Shown: piece by piece, positions 47,159 through 56,442 of the stretch
Numbering within the stretch: position 1 is the first letter of the stretch
How the letters are laid out: each line of letters starts with the position of its first letter
From: Nonomuraea rhodomycinica
GTDB taxonomy: Bacteria; Actinomycetota; Actinomycetes; Streptosporangiales; Streptosporangiaceae
DNA length: 64,000 nucleotides
Assembly (NCBI RefSeq): GCF_013363995.1
Contig: NZ_JABWGO010000002.1
Span: forward strand, 186,001-250,000
Direction: 5' to 3'
Notes under the pieces: model-generated
The model's database searches: none
Seen by the model: the letters and a program-made list of their open reading frames with translations, nothing else
Told to the model about the DNA's origin: nothing
Translations under genes and position numbers: made by a program

Positions 47159-47564
47159 TGGGCACCGACACGAGCGTCGACTGGGACGGGCTGCGGGCCG
47201 CCGCCACGGAGGCCATGCACCGGGCGTACGCGCCGTACTCGAAGTTCCCCGTCGGGGCCGCCGCGCTGGTCGAGGACGGCCGCGTCGTGACGGGCTGCAA
47301 CGTGGAGAACGCCTCCTACGGGCTCGGCCTGTGCGCCGAGTGCGGCCTGGTGTCGGCGCTGCACGCCACGGGCGGCGGCCGGCTGGTGGCCTTCACCTGC
47401 GTGGACGGCCACGGCGAGCTGCTGATGCCGTGCGGGCGCTGCCGGCAGTTGCTGTTCGAGTTCGGCGGCGAGGACCTGCTGGTGGAGACCGTGGACGGGC
47501 CGAAGCCGATGGCCGTGATCCTGCCCTACGCCTTCGGCCCCGACGACCTTTCCCGGAGCTCCTG

Positions 47565-47565
<1 letters not shown>
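47158..47565 (+). CDS. cdd: Cytidine deaminase
   Basis: 135 residues, the homotetrameric type. The Zn site is complete: Cys59-Ala-Glu61 (CAEC) with the catalytic glutamate, and Cys92/Cys95 in PCGRCRQ. GCNVENASYG binds the nucleoside. It deaminates cytidine and deoxycytidine to uridine forms brought in by the transporter encoded upstream. Coupled at both ends by TGATG overlaps. Confidence 0.96.
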
Positions 47566-48839
<1,274 letters not shown>

Positions 48840-48856
48840 CGCTCCGAGACGCTCAC

Positions 48857-48886
48857 GAGCCCGTGCGGGACCTCTCGCACGGGCTC
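48857..48886. terminator. Terminator hairpin after the nucleoside operon
   Basis: GAGCCCGTGCG and CGCACGGGCTC (11 bp, perfect) around an 8-nt loop, 17 bp after the deoA stop and 22 bp before the convergent MarR stop. Confidence 0.75.
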
Positions 48887-48908
48887 CGTCGTGTCGGGCC
48901 CCTGAGGG

Positions 48909-49292
48909 TCAGGCGACGGGGACGGGCGCGTCGGCGAAGACCTCGGCGAGGACCGCGCGGTGGGTCGGCAGCGCCGCCGTGTGGCGGGCGCGCCCGTCGT
49001 CGGTCAGGCACACGAACACGCCGCGCCGGTCGACGTCGCAGGCGCCGCGCACGACGAGCCCGGCCTTCTCCAGCCGGGCGACCACGCGGGACAGCGCGCT
49101 CTGGCTGAGGTGGACCTCGTCGCACAGCTCCTGGAGCCGCAGCTTGCGCTCGTGGCCGGCGAGCCGGTCGAGCACCTCGAACTCGCTGGCGCCGAGCCCG
49201 TGCTTGTCGCCCAGCTCACGCTCCAGCATGCACATGGTCCTGGCGTGCTTGGCCAGGACGTCGTGCCACACAACGACGAACGCCTCGTCCAT
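48909..49292 (-). CDS. MarR-family transcriptional regulator
   Basis: 127 residues. Winged helix with LSQSALSRVVARLEKAGLV as the recognition segment and CDVDRRGVFVCLTDDG as the wing. The ATG at 49292 gives a compact MarR; a longer frame has no ribosome-binding site and would cross the operator sites. It diverges from an EmrB/QacA-type exporter across 87 bp that contain three regularly spaced dyads, so it is very probably the repressor of that pump. Confidence 0.9.
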   Translation of the reverse strand: MDEAFVVVWHDVLAKHARTMCMLERELGDKHGLGASEFEVLDRLAGHERKLRLQELCDEVHLSQSALSRVVARLEKAGLVVRGACDVDRRGVFVCLTDDGRARHTAALPTHRAVLAEVFADAPVPVA

Positions 49293-49322
49293 GACGCGGA
49301 GGTTACCACTCCGCGAAATCCC

Positions 49323-49364
49323 ATGCAACGGAATTAAATGCGTTTGCATTAGATGCGGATGCAT
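49323..49364. promoter_or_regulatory. Three tandem ATGC-N4-GCAT sites, candidate MarR operators
   Basis: ATGC-AACG-GAAT (49323-49334, one half degenerate), ATGC-GTTT-GCAT (49338-49349) and ATGC-GGAT-GCAT (49353-49364). Their centres are exactly 15 bp apart, and the last lies 15 bp before the exporter start. Confidence 0.68.
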
Positions 49365-49379
49365 GTAATGTACGGACCC

Positions 49380-50789
49380 ATGTCGTCTTCCTCATCTCGT
49401 TGGGGCGCGCTCGCCGTGCTCTGTGCTGTGATCTTCCTTGACGCCCTTGACGTGTCGATGGTCGGTGTGGCGTTGCCTTCCATCCAGCACGATCTGGGGT
49501 TGACCACGTCGTCCCTGCAGTGGGTCGTCAGTGGCTACGTGCTCGGTTACGGCGGTCTGCTCCTTCTCGGCGGCCGGACCGCCGACCTGCTCGGGCGGCG
49601 CAGGGTGTTCCTGGTCGCTCTGGGCGTCTTCGCCGTCGCCTCGCTGCTCGGCGGCATCGTGGACGACGGGACGCTGCTGATCGCCGCCCGTTTCGTCAAG
49701 GGTGTGGCCGCCGCCTTCACCGCCCCGGCCGCCTTGTCGATCATCACGACCACGTTCCCCGAGGGCCCGGAGCGCAACAGGGCGTTGAGCATCTTCACCG
49801 CCTGTGGCGCCAGCGGCTACTCGCTCGGCCTGGTGATCTCCGGTCTGCTCACCGAGATCGGCTGGCGGTGGACCCTGCTGATGCCCGTGCCGATCGCCAT
49901 CATCGCGCTCGTCGCCGCGCTGAAGGTGCTGCCCCGGGTCGCCGAGGACCGCGCCGAGGGCGGCCACGACCTGCTGGGCGCCGTGCTGATCACCGCCTCG
50001 ATGCTGCTGCTGGTCTACACCGTCGTGCAGGCGCCCGAGGCCGGCTGGGGCTCGGTGCGCACCATCGGCTCCCTGGTGGCCAGCGCCGCGCTGCTCGGCC
50101 TGTTCGTCCTCGCCGAACTGCGGATGCGCCACCCGCTGGTGCGGCTCGGCATCCTGCGCTCCGGCTCGCTCGTCCGCGCCAACCTCGGCCTGCTCATCCT
50201 CATGGGCTCGTACGTGGCCTTCCAGTTCGTCGCCATGCAGTACTTCCAGAACCTGCTCGGCTGGTCCGCCCTCGGCACGGCCCTCGCCTTCCTGCCCGCC
50301 GGCCTGCTGGTCGCGGTGACGTCCACGAAGATGGGCGACTTCGCCGACCGGTTCGGCACCGGCAAGCTCATCGTCATCGGCGCCGCCGCGCTGGCCGGCG
50401 GTTACGCGATGTTCCTCGGCATCGACGAGCGGCCCAGCCTGGGCGGCCTGGTCATCCCGGGCATGCTCCTGCTCGGCGTGGCGTTCGCGCTGTCGTTCCC
50501 GTCGCTGAACATCCAGGCCACCAACGGCGTGGACGACGACGAGCAGGGCCTGGCCTCCGGCCTGCTCAACACCTCCGGCCAGGTCGGCGGCGCGATCGTG
50601 CTGGCCGTGGTCACCGCGGTCCTCACCTCCGGCCCGGCGGGCGGCCTGTCCGTCGGCGCGCTGCGCTCGGCGATCGTGGTGTCGCTGATCCTCGCGGTCG
50701 TGGGGCTCGGGATCTCGGCCTTCGGGCTGCGTCCCGCCAAGCCCGCCCTGGCGGAGGAGCCCGAGGTCAAGGCGTACGAGACCGTCTGA
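49380..50789 (+). CDS. MFS drug exporter, DHA2 (EmrB/QacA) type
   Basis: 469 residues with about 14 membrane segments. DHA2 markers are FLDALDVSMVGVALPSIQHDLG (helix 1), LGYGGLLLLGGRTADLLGRRR (motif A) and ARFVKGVAAAFTAPAALSII. NTSGQVGGAIVLAVVTAV lies near the end. It should be a proton antiporter for drugs or toxic metabolites. Regulated probably by the divergent MarR protein. The transcript probably ends at the hairpin at 50832. Confidence 0.93.
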   Translation: MSSSSSRWGALAVLCAVIFLDALDVSMVGVALPSIQHDLGLTTSSLQWVVSGYVLGYGGLLLLGGRTADLLGRRRVFLVALGVFAVASLLGGIVDDGTLLIAARFVKGVAAAFTAPAALSIITTTFPEGPERNRALSIFTACGASGYSLGLVISGLLTEIGWRWTLLMPVPIAIIALVAALKVLPRVAEDRAEGGHDLLGAVLITASMLLLVYTVVQAPEAGWGSVRTIGSLVASAALLGLFVLAELRMRHPLVRLGILRSGSLVRANLGLLILMGSYVAFQFVAMQYFQNLLGWSALGTALAFLPAGLLVAVTSTKMGDFADRFGTGKLIVIGAAALAGGYAMFLGIDERPSLGGLVIPGMLLLGVAFALSFPSLNIQATNGVDDDEQGLASGLLNTSGQVGGAIVLAVVTAVLTSGPAGGLSVGALRSAIVVSLILAVVGLGISAFGLRPAKPALAEEPEVKAYETV

Positions 50790-50831
50790 CCCCGTACCGG
50801 CGTACGTCCGGCCGGAAGGCGCGATCCACGC

Positions 50832-50866
50832 GCGAAGGGCCCCGCGACCGCGGCGGGGCCCTTCGC
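50832..50866. terminator. Terminator hairpin after the DHA2 exporter
   Basis: GCGAAGGGCCCCGC and GCGGGGCCCTTCGC (14 bp, perfect) around GACCGCG. Confidence 0.78.
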
Positions 50867-50958
50867 CATGTGCGGGCACCCGCGACGACCTAGCCCTCCG
50901 GCATCACGGACCGCGCCGGTCGGGCTTCGCGGCGGCCTCGGCCGGGCATCTCCCCGGT

Positions 50959-51654
50959 ATGAGCACGTCATCCCCGGCCCCGGCACGCCCGGCGGCGCGG
51001 CTACGCCATCTCACCGGGCTCGCCGTCCTGGCCGCCGTGGCGCCCCTGGCGGCCTGCGGGGCCGGCTCGGGCGGCACCGCGACCGCCACCATCTCCCCGG
51101 AGCCGACCGCCCCCGTACGGCCCGGCGAGGACACCGCCTCCGGCCCGGCCACCCCCGCCCCCTCCGCGTCCGGCACGCCCGCGGCCACCGGAAGCGCCCG
51201 CCCCGACGAGCTCGCCCCCACGCCCCTCCCGACCAGCACCGCGCCGGTCCGGGTCGAGCGCGACCGCGGCGAGCCCGCCGTCGTGACCGGGGTGCGCGCC
51301 GGCCGCCACGAGGGCTTCGACCGCGTCGTCGTGGACCTCAAGGGCGGCATGCCCGGCTACACCGTCCGCTGGGTGGACGAGCTGGAGCAGGACGGCTCCG
51401 GCAAGCCGCTCGACCTGCGCGGGCACCCCTGCCTGTACGTCCTGCTCACCCCCGCCCAGGCGCACACCGACGACGGCACCCCGACCTGGACCGGCACCCC
51501 GCTCACCCAGCCGCTCGGCAACGTCAGCCGGATCCTCCGGGCGGGCGACTTCGAGGGCCGGGTGAGCGCCGGGATCGTCGCCGGCTCCAGGACGCCGTTC
51601 CGGGTCCGCGAATACACCCGGCCCGACCGGCTGGTCATCGACGTGGCACACTGA
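50959..51654 (+). CDS. AMIN-like domain lipoprotein
   Basis: 231 residues. A signal with lipobox LAAC (Cys33), a Pro/Thr/Ser spacer of about 70 residues suited to crossing the wall, then a beta-sandwich AMIN-like domain (VTGVRAGRHEGFDRVVVDLKGG; GYTVRWVDEL; FRVREYTRPDRLVIDVAH). AMIN-like domains usually bind peptidoglycan or other envelope polymers. Neighbours give no further hint; the next gene starts 4 bp after the stop, so the two may be co-transcribed. Confidence 0.82.
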   Translation: MSTSSPAPARPAARLRHLTGLAVLAAVAPLAACGAGSGGTATATISPEPTAPVRPGEDTASGPATPAPSASGTPAATGSARPDELAPTPLPTSTAPVRVERDRGEPAVVTGVRAGRHEGFDRVVVDLKGGMPGYTVRWVDELEQDGSGKPLDLRGHPCLYVLLTPAQAHTDDGTPTWTGTPLTQPLGNVSRILRAGDFEGRVSAGIVAGSRTPFRVREYTRPDRLVIDVAH

Positions 51655-51658
51655 CACG

Positions 51659-52009
51659 GTGGTGAGAAGGATCGAAGGACCCACGCGGATCCCGGTTCCC
51701 GGCGGCAAGCTCATCGACGAGCACATCGGCCGGGTCAACAGCGGTGACGAGGCGATCTCCATCGCGCACATGGTCGCGCCGCCCGGCTGGGAGGAGCCCG
51801 CGCAGACGCCGTCGTTCACCGAGTACACCGTGGTGCTGCGCGGCACGGTCCTCGTCGAGCACGCCGGGGGCGTCACCGAGGTGTCGGCGGGCCAGAGCGT
51901 CGTGTCCGAGCCGGGGGAGAAGATCCGCTACAGCGCCGGGCCGGAGGGCGCGGAGTACGTCGCGGTCTGCCTGCCCGCCTTCAGCCCCGAGACCGCCGGC
52001 CGCGAGTGA
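51659..52009 (+). CDS. Cupin-domain protein
   Basis: 116 residues, a single cupin barrel (SIAHMVAPPGWEEPAQTPSFTEYTVVLRGTVLVEHAGGVTEVSAGQSVVSEPGEKIRYSA in outline). Metal-ligand histidines of typical cupins are largely missing: the first motif has E-E-P and S-F-T-E-Y, so it may be a binding protein rather than a metalloenzyme. GTG at 51659 or 51662 starts it; no ribosome-binding site is visible. It sits 59 bp before add. Confidence 0.75.
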   Translation: MVRRIEGPTRIPVPGGKLIDEHIGRVNSGDEAISIAHMVAPPGWEEPAQTPSFTEYTVVLRGTVLVEHAGGVTEVSAGQSVVSEPGEKIRYSAGPEGAEYVAVCLPAFSPETAGRE

Positions 52010-52068
52010 CGGGCGGGCGTGTCGTACGCGTTCCCTGAGGCGGGGGAGAGGCCACATATCATGGCCTG

Positions 52069-53142
52069 ATGAGCCCCACGCTTGACGAGATCCGCCGGGC
52101 GCCCAAGGTGCTGCTCCACGACCACCTCGACGGCGGCCTGCGCGCCGAGACGATCGTGGAGCTGGCCCGTGAGGCGGGTTACGGCGGCCTGCCCACGACC
52201 GACCCCGGCGAGCTGCGGCAGTGGTTCGAGGAGGCGTCCGACTCCGGGTCGCTGGAGCGCTACCTCACGACGTTCGACCACACGGTGGGCGTCATGCAGA
52301 CCCGCGAGGCGCTGGTCCGGGTGGCCGCCGAGTGCGCCGAGGACCTCGCCGCCGACGGCGTCGTCTACGCCGAGGTCCGCTTCGCGCCCGAGCAGCACAC
52401 GACCGCCGGCCTCACCCTCGACCAGGTGGTCGAGGCCGTCCTGGACGGCTTCCGCCAGGGGTCGGAGGGGCGCGGCATCCGGGTCGGCACGCTGCTGACC
52501 GCGATGCGCCACGCCGCCCGCTCGATGGAGATCGCCGAGCTGGCCGTGCGCTACCGCGACGTCGGCGTGGTCGGCTTCGACATCGCCGGCGCCGAGGCCG
52601 GCTACCCGCCCACCCGCCACCTCGACGCCTTCGAGTACCTCCAGCGGGAGAACGCCCACTTCACCATCCACGCCGGCGAGGCGTTCGGGCTGCCCTCGAT
52701 CTGGCAGGCCATCCAGTGGTGCGGCGCCGACCGGCTGGGGCACGGCGTGCGCATCATCGACGACATCTCCGTGGCCGAGGACGGCACCGCCAAGCTCGGC
52801 CGCCTGGCCGCGTACGTGCGCGACAAGCGCATCCCGCTGGAGATGTGCCCCACCTCCAACCTGCAGACCGGCGCCGCCCGCTCGATCGCCGAGCACCCCA
52901 TCGGGCTGCTGCGCCGCCTGTACTTCCGGGTCACGGTCAACACCGACAACCGGCTGATGAGCTCGACCAGCGTGTCGGAGGAGTTCGCCAAACTGGTCGA
53001 GGCGTTCGGCTACGGCTGGGACGACCTGCAGTGGTTCACGGTCAACGCGATGAAGTCGGCGTTCCTGCCGTTCGACGAGCGGCTGGCGCTGATCAACGGC
53101 GTCATCAAGCCGGGCTACGCGCGGCTGAAGTGGCAGCCGTGA
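52069..53142 (+). CDS. add: Adenosine deaminase
   Basis: 357 residues. Zn and catalytic motifs are present: [10 protein letters not shown] (HxH), [10 protein letters not shown] (His-Ala-Gly-Glu), LGHGVRI (catalytic His) and [11 protein letters not shown] (Asp). It converts adenosine and deoxyadenosine to inosine forms for the purine nucleoside phosphorylase encoded further on. A GGGGGAGAG stretch lies 18 bp before the ATG, rather far. Its stop overlaps the GTG of the next gene. Confidence 0.95.
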   Translation: MSPTLDEIRRAPKVLLHDHLDGGLRAETIVELAREAGYGGLPTTDPGELRQWFEEASDSGSLERYLTTFDHTVGVMQTREALVRVAAECAEDLAADGVVYAEVRFAPEQHTTAGLTLDQVVEAVLDGFRQGSEGRGIRVGTLLTAMRHAARSMEIAELAVRYRDVGVVGFDIAGAEAGYPPTRHLDAFEYLQRENAHFTIHAGEAFGLPSIWQAIQWCGADRLGHGVRIIDDISVAEDGTAKLGRLAAYVRDKRIPLEMCPTSNLQTGAARSIAEHPIGLLRRLYFRVTVNTDNRLMSSTSVSEEFAKLVEAFGYGWDDLQWFTVNAMKSAFLPFDERLALINGVIKPGYARLKWQP

Positions 53143-53750
53143 AACAGTCCTACCGGTCGCGGTTCGCGTTCGTCCTCGGATGGGTGTGGGTGGCGTTCAC
53201 CGCGCTCAACGTCTTCGACCTGATCGCGCGCTACAACGGCAAGCCGGCGCTCGTGGCGCTGGCCGTGCTGGCCGTCCTGACCGCGCTCGTGTACGTGGTC
53301 GCGCTCAGGCCGGTCACGCGCTTCACCGAGGACGCGCTGATCGGCCGCAACCCCCTGCGCACGACCGCCGTGCCGTGGGCGTCGGTCGAGGAGGTCACCG
53401 TCTCCCACTCCATCAACGTCCGCCACGGCGCGGGCGAGCTGCTGCGGCTGTGGACGCCGGTCAGCAGCGCCCGCGAGCGGGCAAGGGCGCGGCGCCGGGG
53501 CGCCGCGCCGCCGCAGCGGGGCCGCTTCCGCACCGAGCCCACGCTGACCAGGGGCGAGCAGAACGCGGCCGACGCGCTGGCGGGCAAGACCCACGCCGAC
53601 TGGGTGGGGGAGCAGATCACCGAGCGCGCCGAGACGGCCCGGCACCGCGGCAAGGAGGCGGGTCCGGCGCGGGTGTCGTGGGCGTACGACTCGTTCGCGG
53701 CGATCGCGCTCGCCGTGGTGATGGTGGTCGTCGCCTTCGCCGCGAGCTGA
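53139..53750 (+). CDS. PH-domain-like membrane protein, function unknown
   Basis: 203 residues. Two N-terminal membrane helices ([37 protein letters not shown]) are followed by a cytoplasmic segment with strand pattern [30 protein letters not shown] typical of bacterial PH-like (bPH/YdbS) domains. A basic linker follows, then a C-terminal helix ([17 protein letters not shown]). GTGA overlap with add implies translational coupling, but no biochemical link is known to me. Confidence 0.78.
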   Translation: MKQSYRSRFAFVLGWVWVAFTALNVFDLIARYNGKPALVALAVLAVLTALVYVVALRPVTRFTEDALIGRNPLRTTAVPWASVEEVTVSHSINVRHGAGELLRLWTPVSSARERARARRRGAAPPQRGRFRTEPTLTRGEQNAADALAGKTHADWVGEQITERAETARHRGKEAGPARVSWAYDSFAAIALAVVMVVVAFAAS

Positions 53751-53790
53751 CGCCCGTCGTCGCCGTCCGTGCGGCGGCTCCGGAGCCCGG

Positions 53791-53821
53791 TTGACCCTGA
53801 CACCGTGTGAGGTCCTACACC
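53791..53821 (+). promoter_or_regulatory. MerR-type promoter with 19-bp spacer
   Basis: TTGACC (-35, 53791-53796), exactly 19 bp, then TACACC (-10, 53816-53821). The spacer holds the dyad CCTGACAC-C-GTGTGAGG. A 19-bp spacer with a dyad between the hexamers is the hallmark of MerR-activated promoters, so the MerR protein encoded 10 bp further should regulate itself. Confidence 0.75.
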
Positions 53822-53831
53822 TGGAGCGGTC

Positions 53832-54662
53832 ATGTTCGGCATCGGAGACTTCGCCAGGCTCGGGCTCGTGTCGGTGCGCATGCTGCGCCACTACGACGCC
53901 ATCGGCCTGCTACGCCCCGCGCACGTGGACCCCGTCACCGGCTACCGCTCCTACCGGGCGGACCAGCTCTCCCGGCTCAACCGCGTCGTCGCGCTCAAGG
54001 ACCTCGGCTTCACCCTGGAGCAGGTCAGGGCGATCGTCGACGACGAGGTGAGCACCGAGGAACTGCACGGCATGGTGCGGCTGCGCCGCGCCGAGCTGGA
54101 GGCGCGCATCAGCGCCGACCTGGCCCGGCTGCGCGGCGTCGAGGCGAGGCTCCGCGCGATCGAGAGAGAGGGCGGCATGGGAACCGCGGACGTGGTGGTC
54201 AAGAAGGTGGCGCCGATGAGGGTGGCCGAGCTGAGCGCGCTCGCCCCGAGCTACGAGCCGGAGAGCATCAGCCCGGTCATCGGGCCGCTCTTCGGCGAGC
54301 TGTGCGCGCGGCTGGACGCGGCGGGAGTGACGCCGGCCGGTCCGTCCGTCGCGTACTACCTGCCGGAGGGCGACGGGCCGGTGCGGGTGCACGCCGCGTT
54401 CCCGCTCTCCGCCGAGCCGCCCGCCGGCGGGGGGCTGCGGGTCGTCACGCTGCCGGCCATCGAGACAGCGGCGACGCTCCTCCACCACGGGTCCATGGAC
54501 GGGGTGGGGTCGACGTTCCAGGCGCTGGCGCACTGGATCGAGGAGAACGGGTACCGTTCGCTCTCGCTCGGCAGGGAGGTGTACCTGCACTGCCCGGAGG
54601 AGGAGGACGCGTGGGTGACAGAGCTCCAGATCGAGGTGGCCCGGCCCGGCACGGCTCCGTAG
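53832..54662 (+). CDS. MerR-family regulator with GyrI-like effector domain
   Basis: 276 residues. N-terminal MerR DNA-binding domain (FGIGDFARLGLVSVRMLRHYDAIGLLRPAHVD, YRSYRADQLSRLNRVVALKDLGFTL), a coiled-coil dimer helix (about 80-115) and a C-terminal GyrI-like/BmrR-type domain (about 130-276), which binds amphipathic drugs in relatives. It is expected to twist its own 19-bp-spacer promoter on ligand binding. The last 52 bp overlap the sigma-factor gene in another frame, so the two are co-transcribed. Confidence 0.92.
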   Translation: MFGIGDFARLGLVSVRMLRHYDAIGLLRPAHVDPVTGYRSYRADQLSRLNRVVALKDLGFTLEQVRAIVDDEVSTEELHGMVRLRRAELEARISADLARLRGVEARLRAIEREGGMGTADVVVKKVAPMRVAELSALAPSYEPESISPVIGPLFGELCARLDAAGVTPAGPSVAYYLPEGDGPVRVHAAFPLSAEPPAGGGLRVVTLPAIETAATLLHHGSMDGVGSTFQALAHWIEENGYRSLSLGREVYLHCPEEEDAWVTELQIEVARPGTAP

Positions 54663-55618
54663 ACCCCGGCGATCTCGGCGGTCACGGGCTCGCGGAGCTC
54701 GAACGGCACCGCGCCGAGCTGACCGGCTACTGCTACCGCATGCTCGGCTCCGGGTTCGAGGCCGAGGACGCGGTGCAGGAGACCCTGGTCAAGGCGTGGC
54801 GCGGCCTCGACCGCTACGACCCGGGCCGCGCCTCCGTCCGGTCCTGGCTGTTCGCCATCGCCACGAACGTCTGCCTGGACATGCTGCGCGGCCCCCAGCG
54901 GCGGGCCCGCGCCATGGACCTGGCCCCGGCCGCCACCCCCGGCGCGGCACTGGGCGCGCCGCTGCCCGAGGAGCGCTGGGTCCTGCCGCTGCCCGACGGC
55001 CGCCTGCCGCCTGCCGACCCGGCCGAGCTGGCGGTGGTCAGGGAGTCGGTGCGGCTGGCGTTCGTGGCGGCCCTGCAGCGGCTGCCGGCGCGCCAGCGGG
55101 CCGTGCTCATCCTGCGCGAGGTGCTGCGCTGGAGCGCCGCCGAGGTCGCCGGCCTGCTCGGCGTGAGCGTCGCCGCGGTCAACAGCGCCCTCCAGCGCGC
55201 CAGGGCCGCCCTCCCGGCCGCGCCGGAGCCGCCGTACGAGGAGGTGGACGAGGAGCTGCTCGGCCGGTACGTGGACGCCTTCGAGCGGTACGACGTCGAG
55301 ACCCTGGTCGCGCTGCTGCACGCGGACGCCACGATGGCGATGCCGCCCTACACCTGGTGGCTGCGCGGCCGGGACGTCATCGGCGCGGTCCTGCGGGCGG
55401 CCGGGGCACCCTGCGCGGGGTCCCGGCTGGTGCCCGCCGGGCGGGCGAACGGCGCCGCGGCCTTCGGCCAGTACCGGGAGGGGCGGCCGTTCGCGCTGGT
55501 GCTGTTCGAGACGTCCGGCGGGCTGGTCACGGGCCAGACCACGTATCTCGGGGACCGGCTGTTCCCGATGTTCGGTCTGCCGATGAGTTCGGCGCCCCGG
55601 CTCCGTACCAGGGGGTGA
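54611..55618 (+). CDS. ECF sigma factor with SnoaL-like C-terminal domain (SigG type)
   Basis: 335 residues. Sigma region 2 (LTGYCYRMLGSGFEAEDAVQETLVKAWRGLDRYDP ... SWLFAIATNVCLDMLRG) and region 4 (LQRLPARQRAVLILREVLRWSAAEVAGLLGVSVAAVNSALQRARA) are followed by a SnoaL/NTF2-like domain (about 220-335: YVDAFERYDVETLVALLHADATMAMPP). This is the SigG-like sigma class found widely in actinomycetes. I place the start at GTG 54611, inside merR, because GGAGGA precedes it at ideal distance and the frame then contains all of region 2. No anti-sigma gene is adjacent; the C-terminal domain may take that role. Confidence 0.88.
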   Translation: MGDRAPDRGGPARHGSVDPGDLGGHGLAELERHRAELTGYCYRMLGSGFEAEDAVQETLVKAWRGLDRYDPGRASVRSWLFAIATNVCLDMLRGPQRRARAMDLAPAATPGAALGAPLPEERWVLPLPDGRLPPADPAELAVVRESVRLAFVAALQRLPARQRAVLILREVLRWSAAEVAGLLGVSVAAVNSALQRARAALPAAPEPPYEEVDEELLGRYVDAFERYDVETLVALLHADATMAMPPYTWWLRGRDVIGAVLRAAGAPCAGSRLVPAGRANGAAAFGQYREGRPFALVLFETSGGLVTGQTTYLGDRLFPMFGLPMSSAPRLRTRG

Positions 55619-55632
55619 GAGAAGGAGGAACC

Positions 55633-56136
55633 ATGACCATGCCCCGCATCGTCGAACATCCCGACCGCCCCTACGTCGGCGTGCTCAGGACCATCACCAT
55701 GACGACCTTCGGCGAGGTCGCCGACCGCATCCCCGAGCTGATCGCCTGGCTGGGACGGCAGGGCGTCGCCCTGGCCGGCGCCCCCTTCCTCAGGTACCGG
55801 GTGATCGAGACGGCCGCCGACCGCCTGGAGGTGGAGGCGGGAGTGCCGGTCCCCCGGCCCCTGGACGGGACCCTGGCGGAGGAGGCCGGCTTCTTCGCCG
55901 CCGCGCTCCCGGCCGGGCGCTACGCCACGGTCACCCACCACGGGCACCCCGACCGTCTGGCCGGCGTCATCGGCGACCTGCTGGGCTGGGCGGACAAGGA
56001 GGGCCTGACGTGGGACCTCACGGAGCGCGACGGCGCCGAGCGCTGGGGCTGCCGCCTGGAGCTCTACGAGACCGACCCGCGCGTCGAGCCCGACCCGGCG
56101 AACTGGGACATCAGGCTGGAGTTCCGCCTCGCCTGA
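55633..56136 (+). CDS. GyrI-like domain protein
   Basis: 167 residues, a stand-alone GyrI-like small-molecule-binding domain (HPDRPYVGVLRTITMTTFGEVADRIPELIAWL; FLRYRVIE; EVEAGVPVPRPL; LPAGRYATVTHHGHPDRL; CRLELYETDPRVEPDPANW). It starts 14 bp after the sigma gene with a perfect GAAGGAGG site. With the MerR protein, the module contains two GyrI-like domains around one sigma factor, suggesting a common ligand (inference). Confidence 0.88.
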   Translation: MTMPRIVEHPDRPYVGVLRTITMTTFGEVADRIPELIAWLGRQGVALAGAPFLRYRVIETAADRLEVEAGVPVPRPLDGTLAEEAGFFAAALPAGRYATVTHHGHPDRLAGVIGDLLGWADKEGLTWDLTERDGAERWGCRLELYETDPRVEPDPANWDIRLEFRLA

Positions 56137-56442
56137 CCGCAACCAGGGCGCCCCACCCGTGGCCACGGCTGTCACCAGGGCCGTCACCAGGCGATCACCC
56201 GCCGCCCATGACCCGCCTGCCGCCCGCAACCCGCCGGCCACACCGCCACACCGCCCCACCGCCGACCGCCCGAAGCCCGTTGTCGTCGCCCGTCACCCAC
56301 CCGCCGCCCCGGCCTGTCGTCGGCCGCCCCGCGCAGTACGGCGAGTTCTGTGGCATGGAAGACGTCCGCCATGTCACAGGCGGGCGGGCTGTCTCGTCTC
56401 GGGTGGCGGAGACAGGACACGTGCGTCGGGAAGGTGATGGTC
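56137..56442. other. 306-bp intergenic region, C-rich on the plus strand
   Basis: From 56140 to about 56335 the plus strand has more than twice as many C as G, with short repeats (GTCACCAGG twice; CACACCGCC-like runs). No plausible coding frame or ribosome-binding site is seen. The right part carries the ECF41-type promoter for the epimerase operon. Confidence 0.6.
56372..56398 (+). promoter_or_regulatory. ECF41-type promoter
   Basis: TGTCACA (56372-56378), 16 bp, CGTC (56395-56398). This equals the published ECF41 consensus as I remember it, 45 bp before the epimerase gene whose operon encodes an ECF41 sigma factor. Confidence 0.8.
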
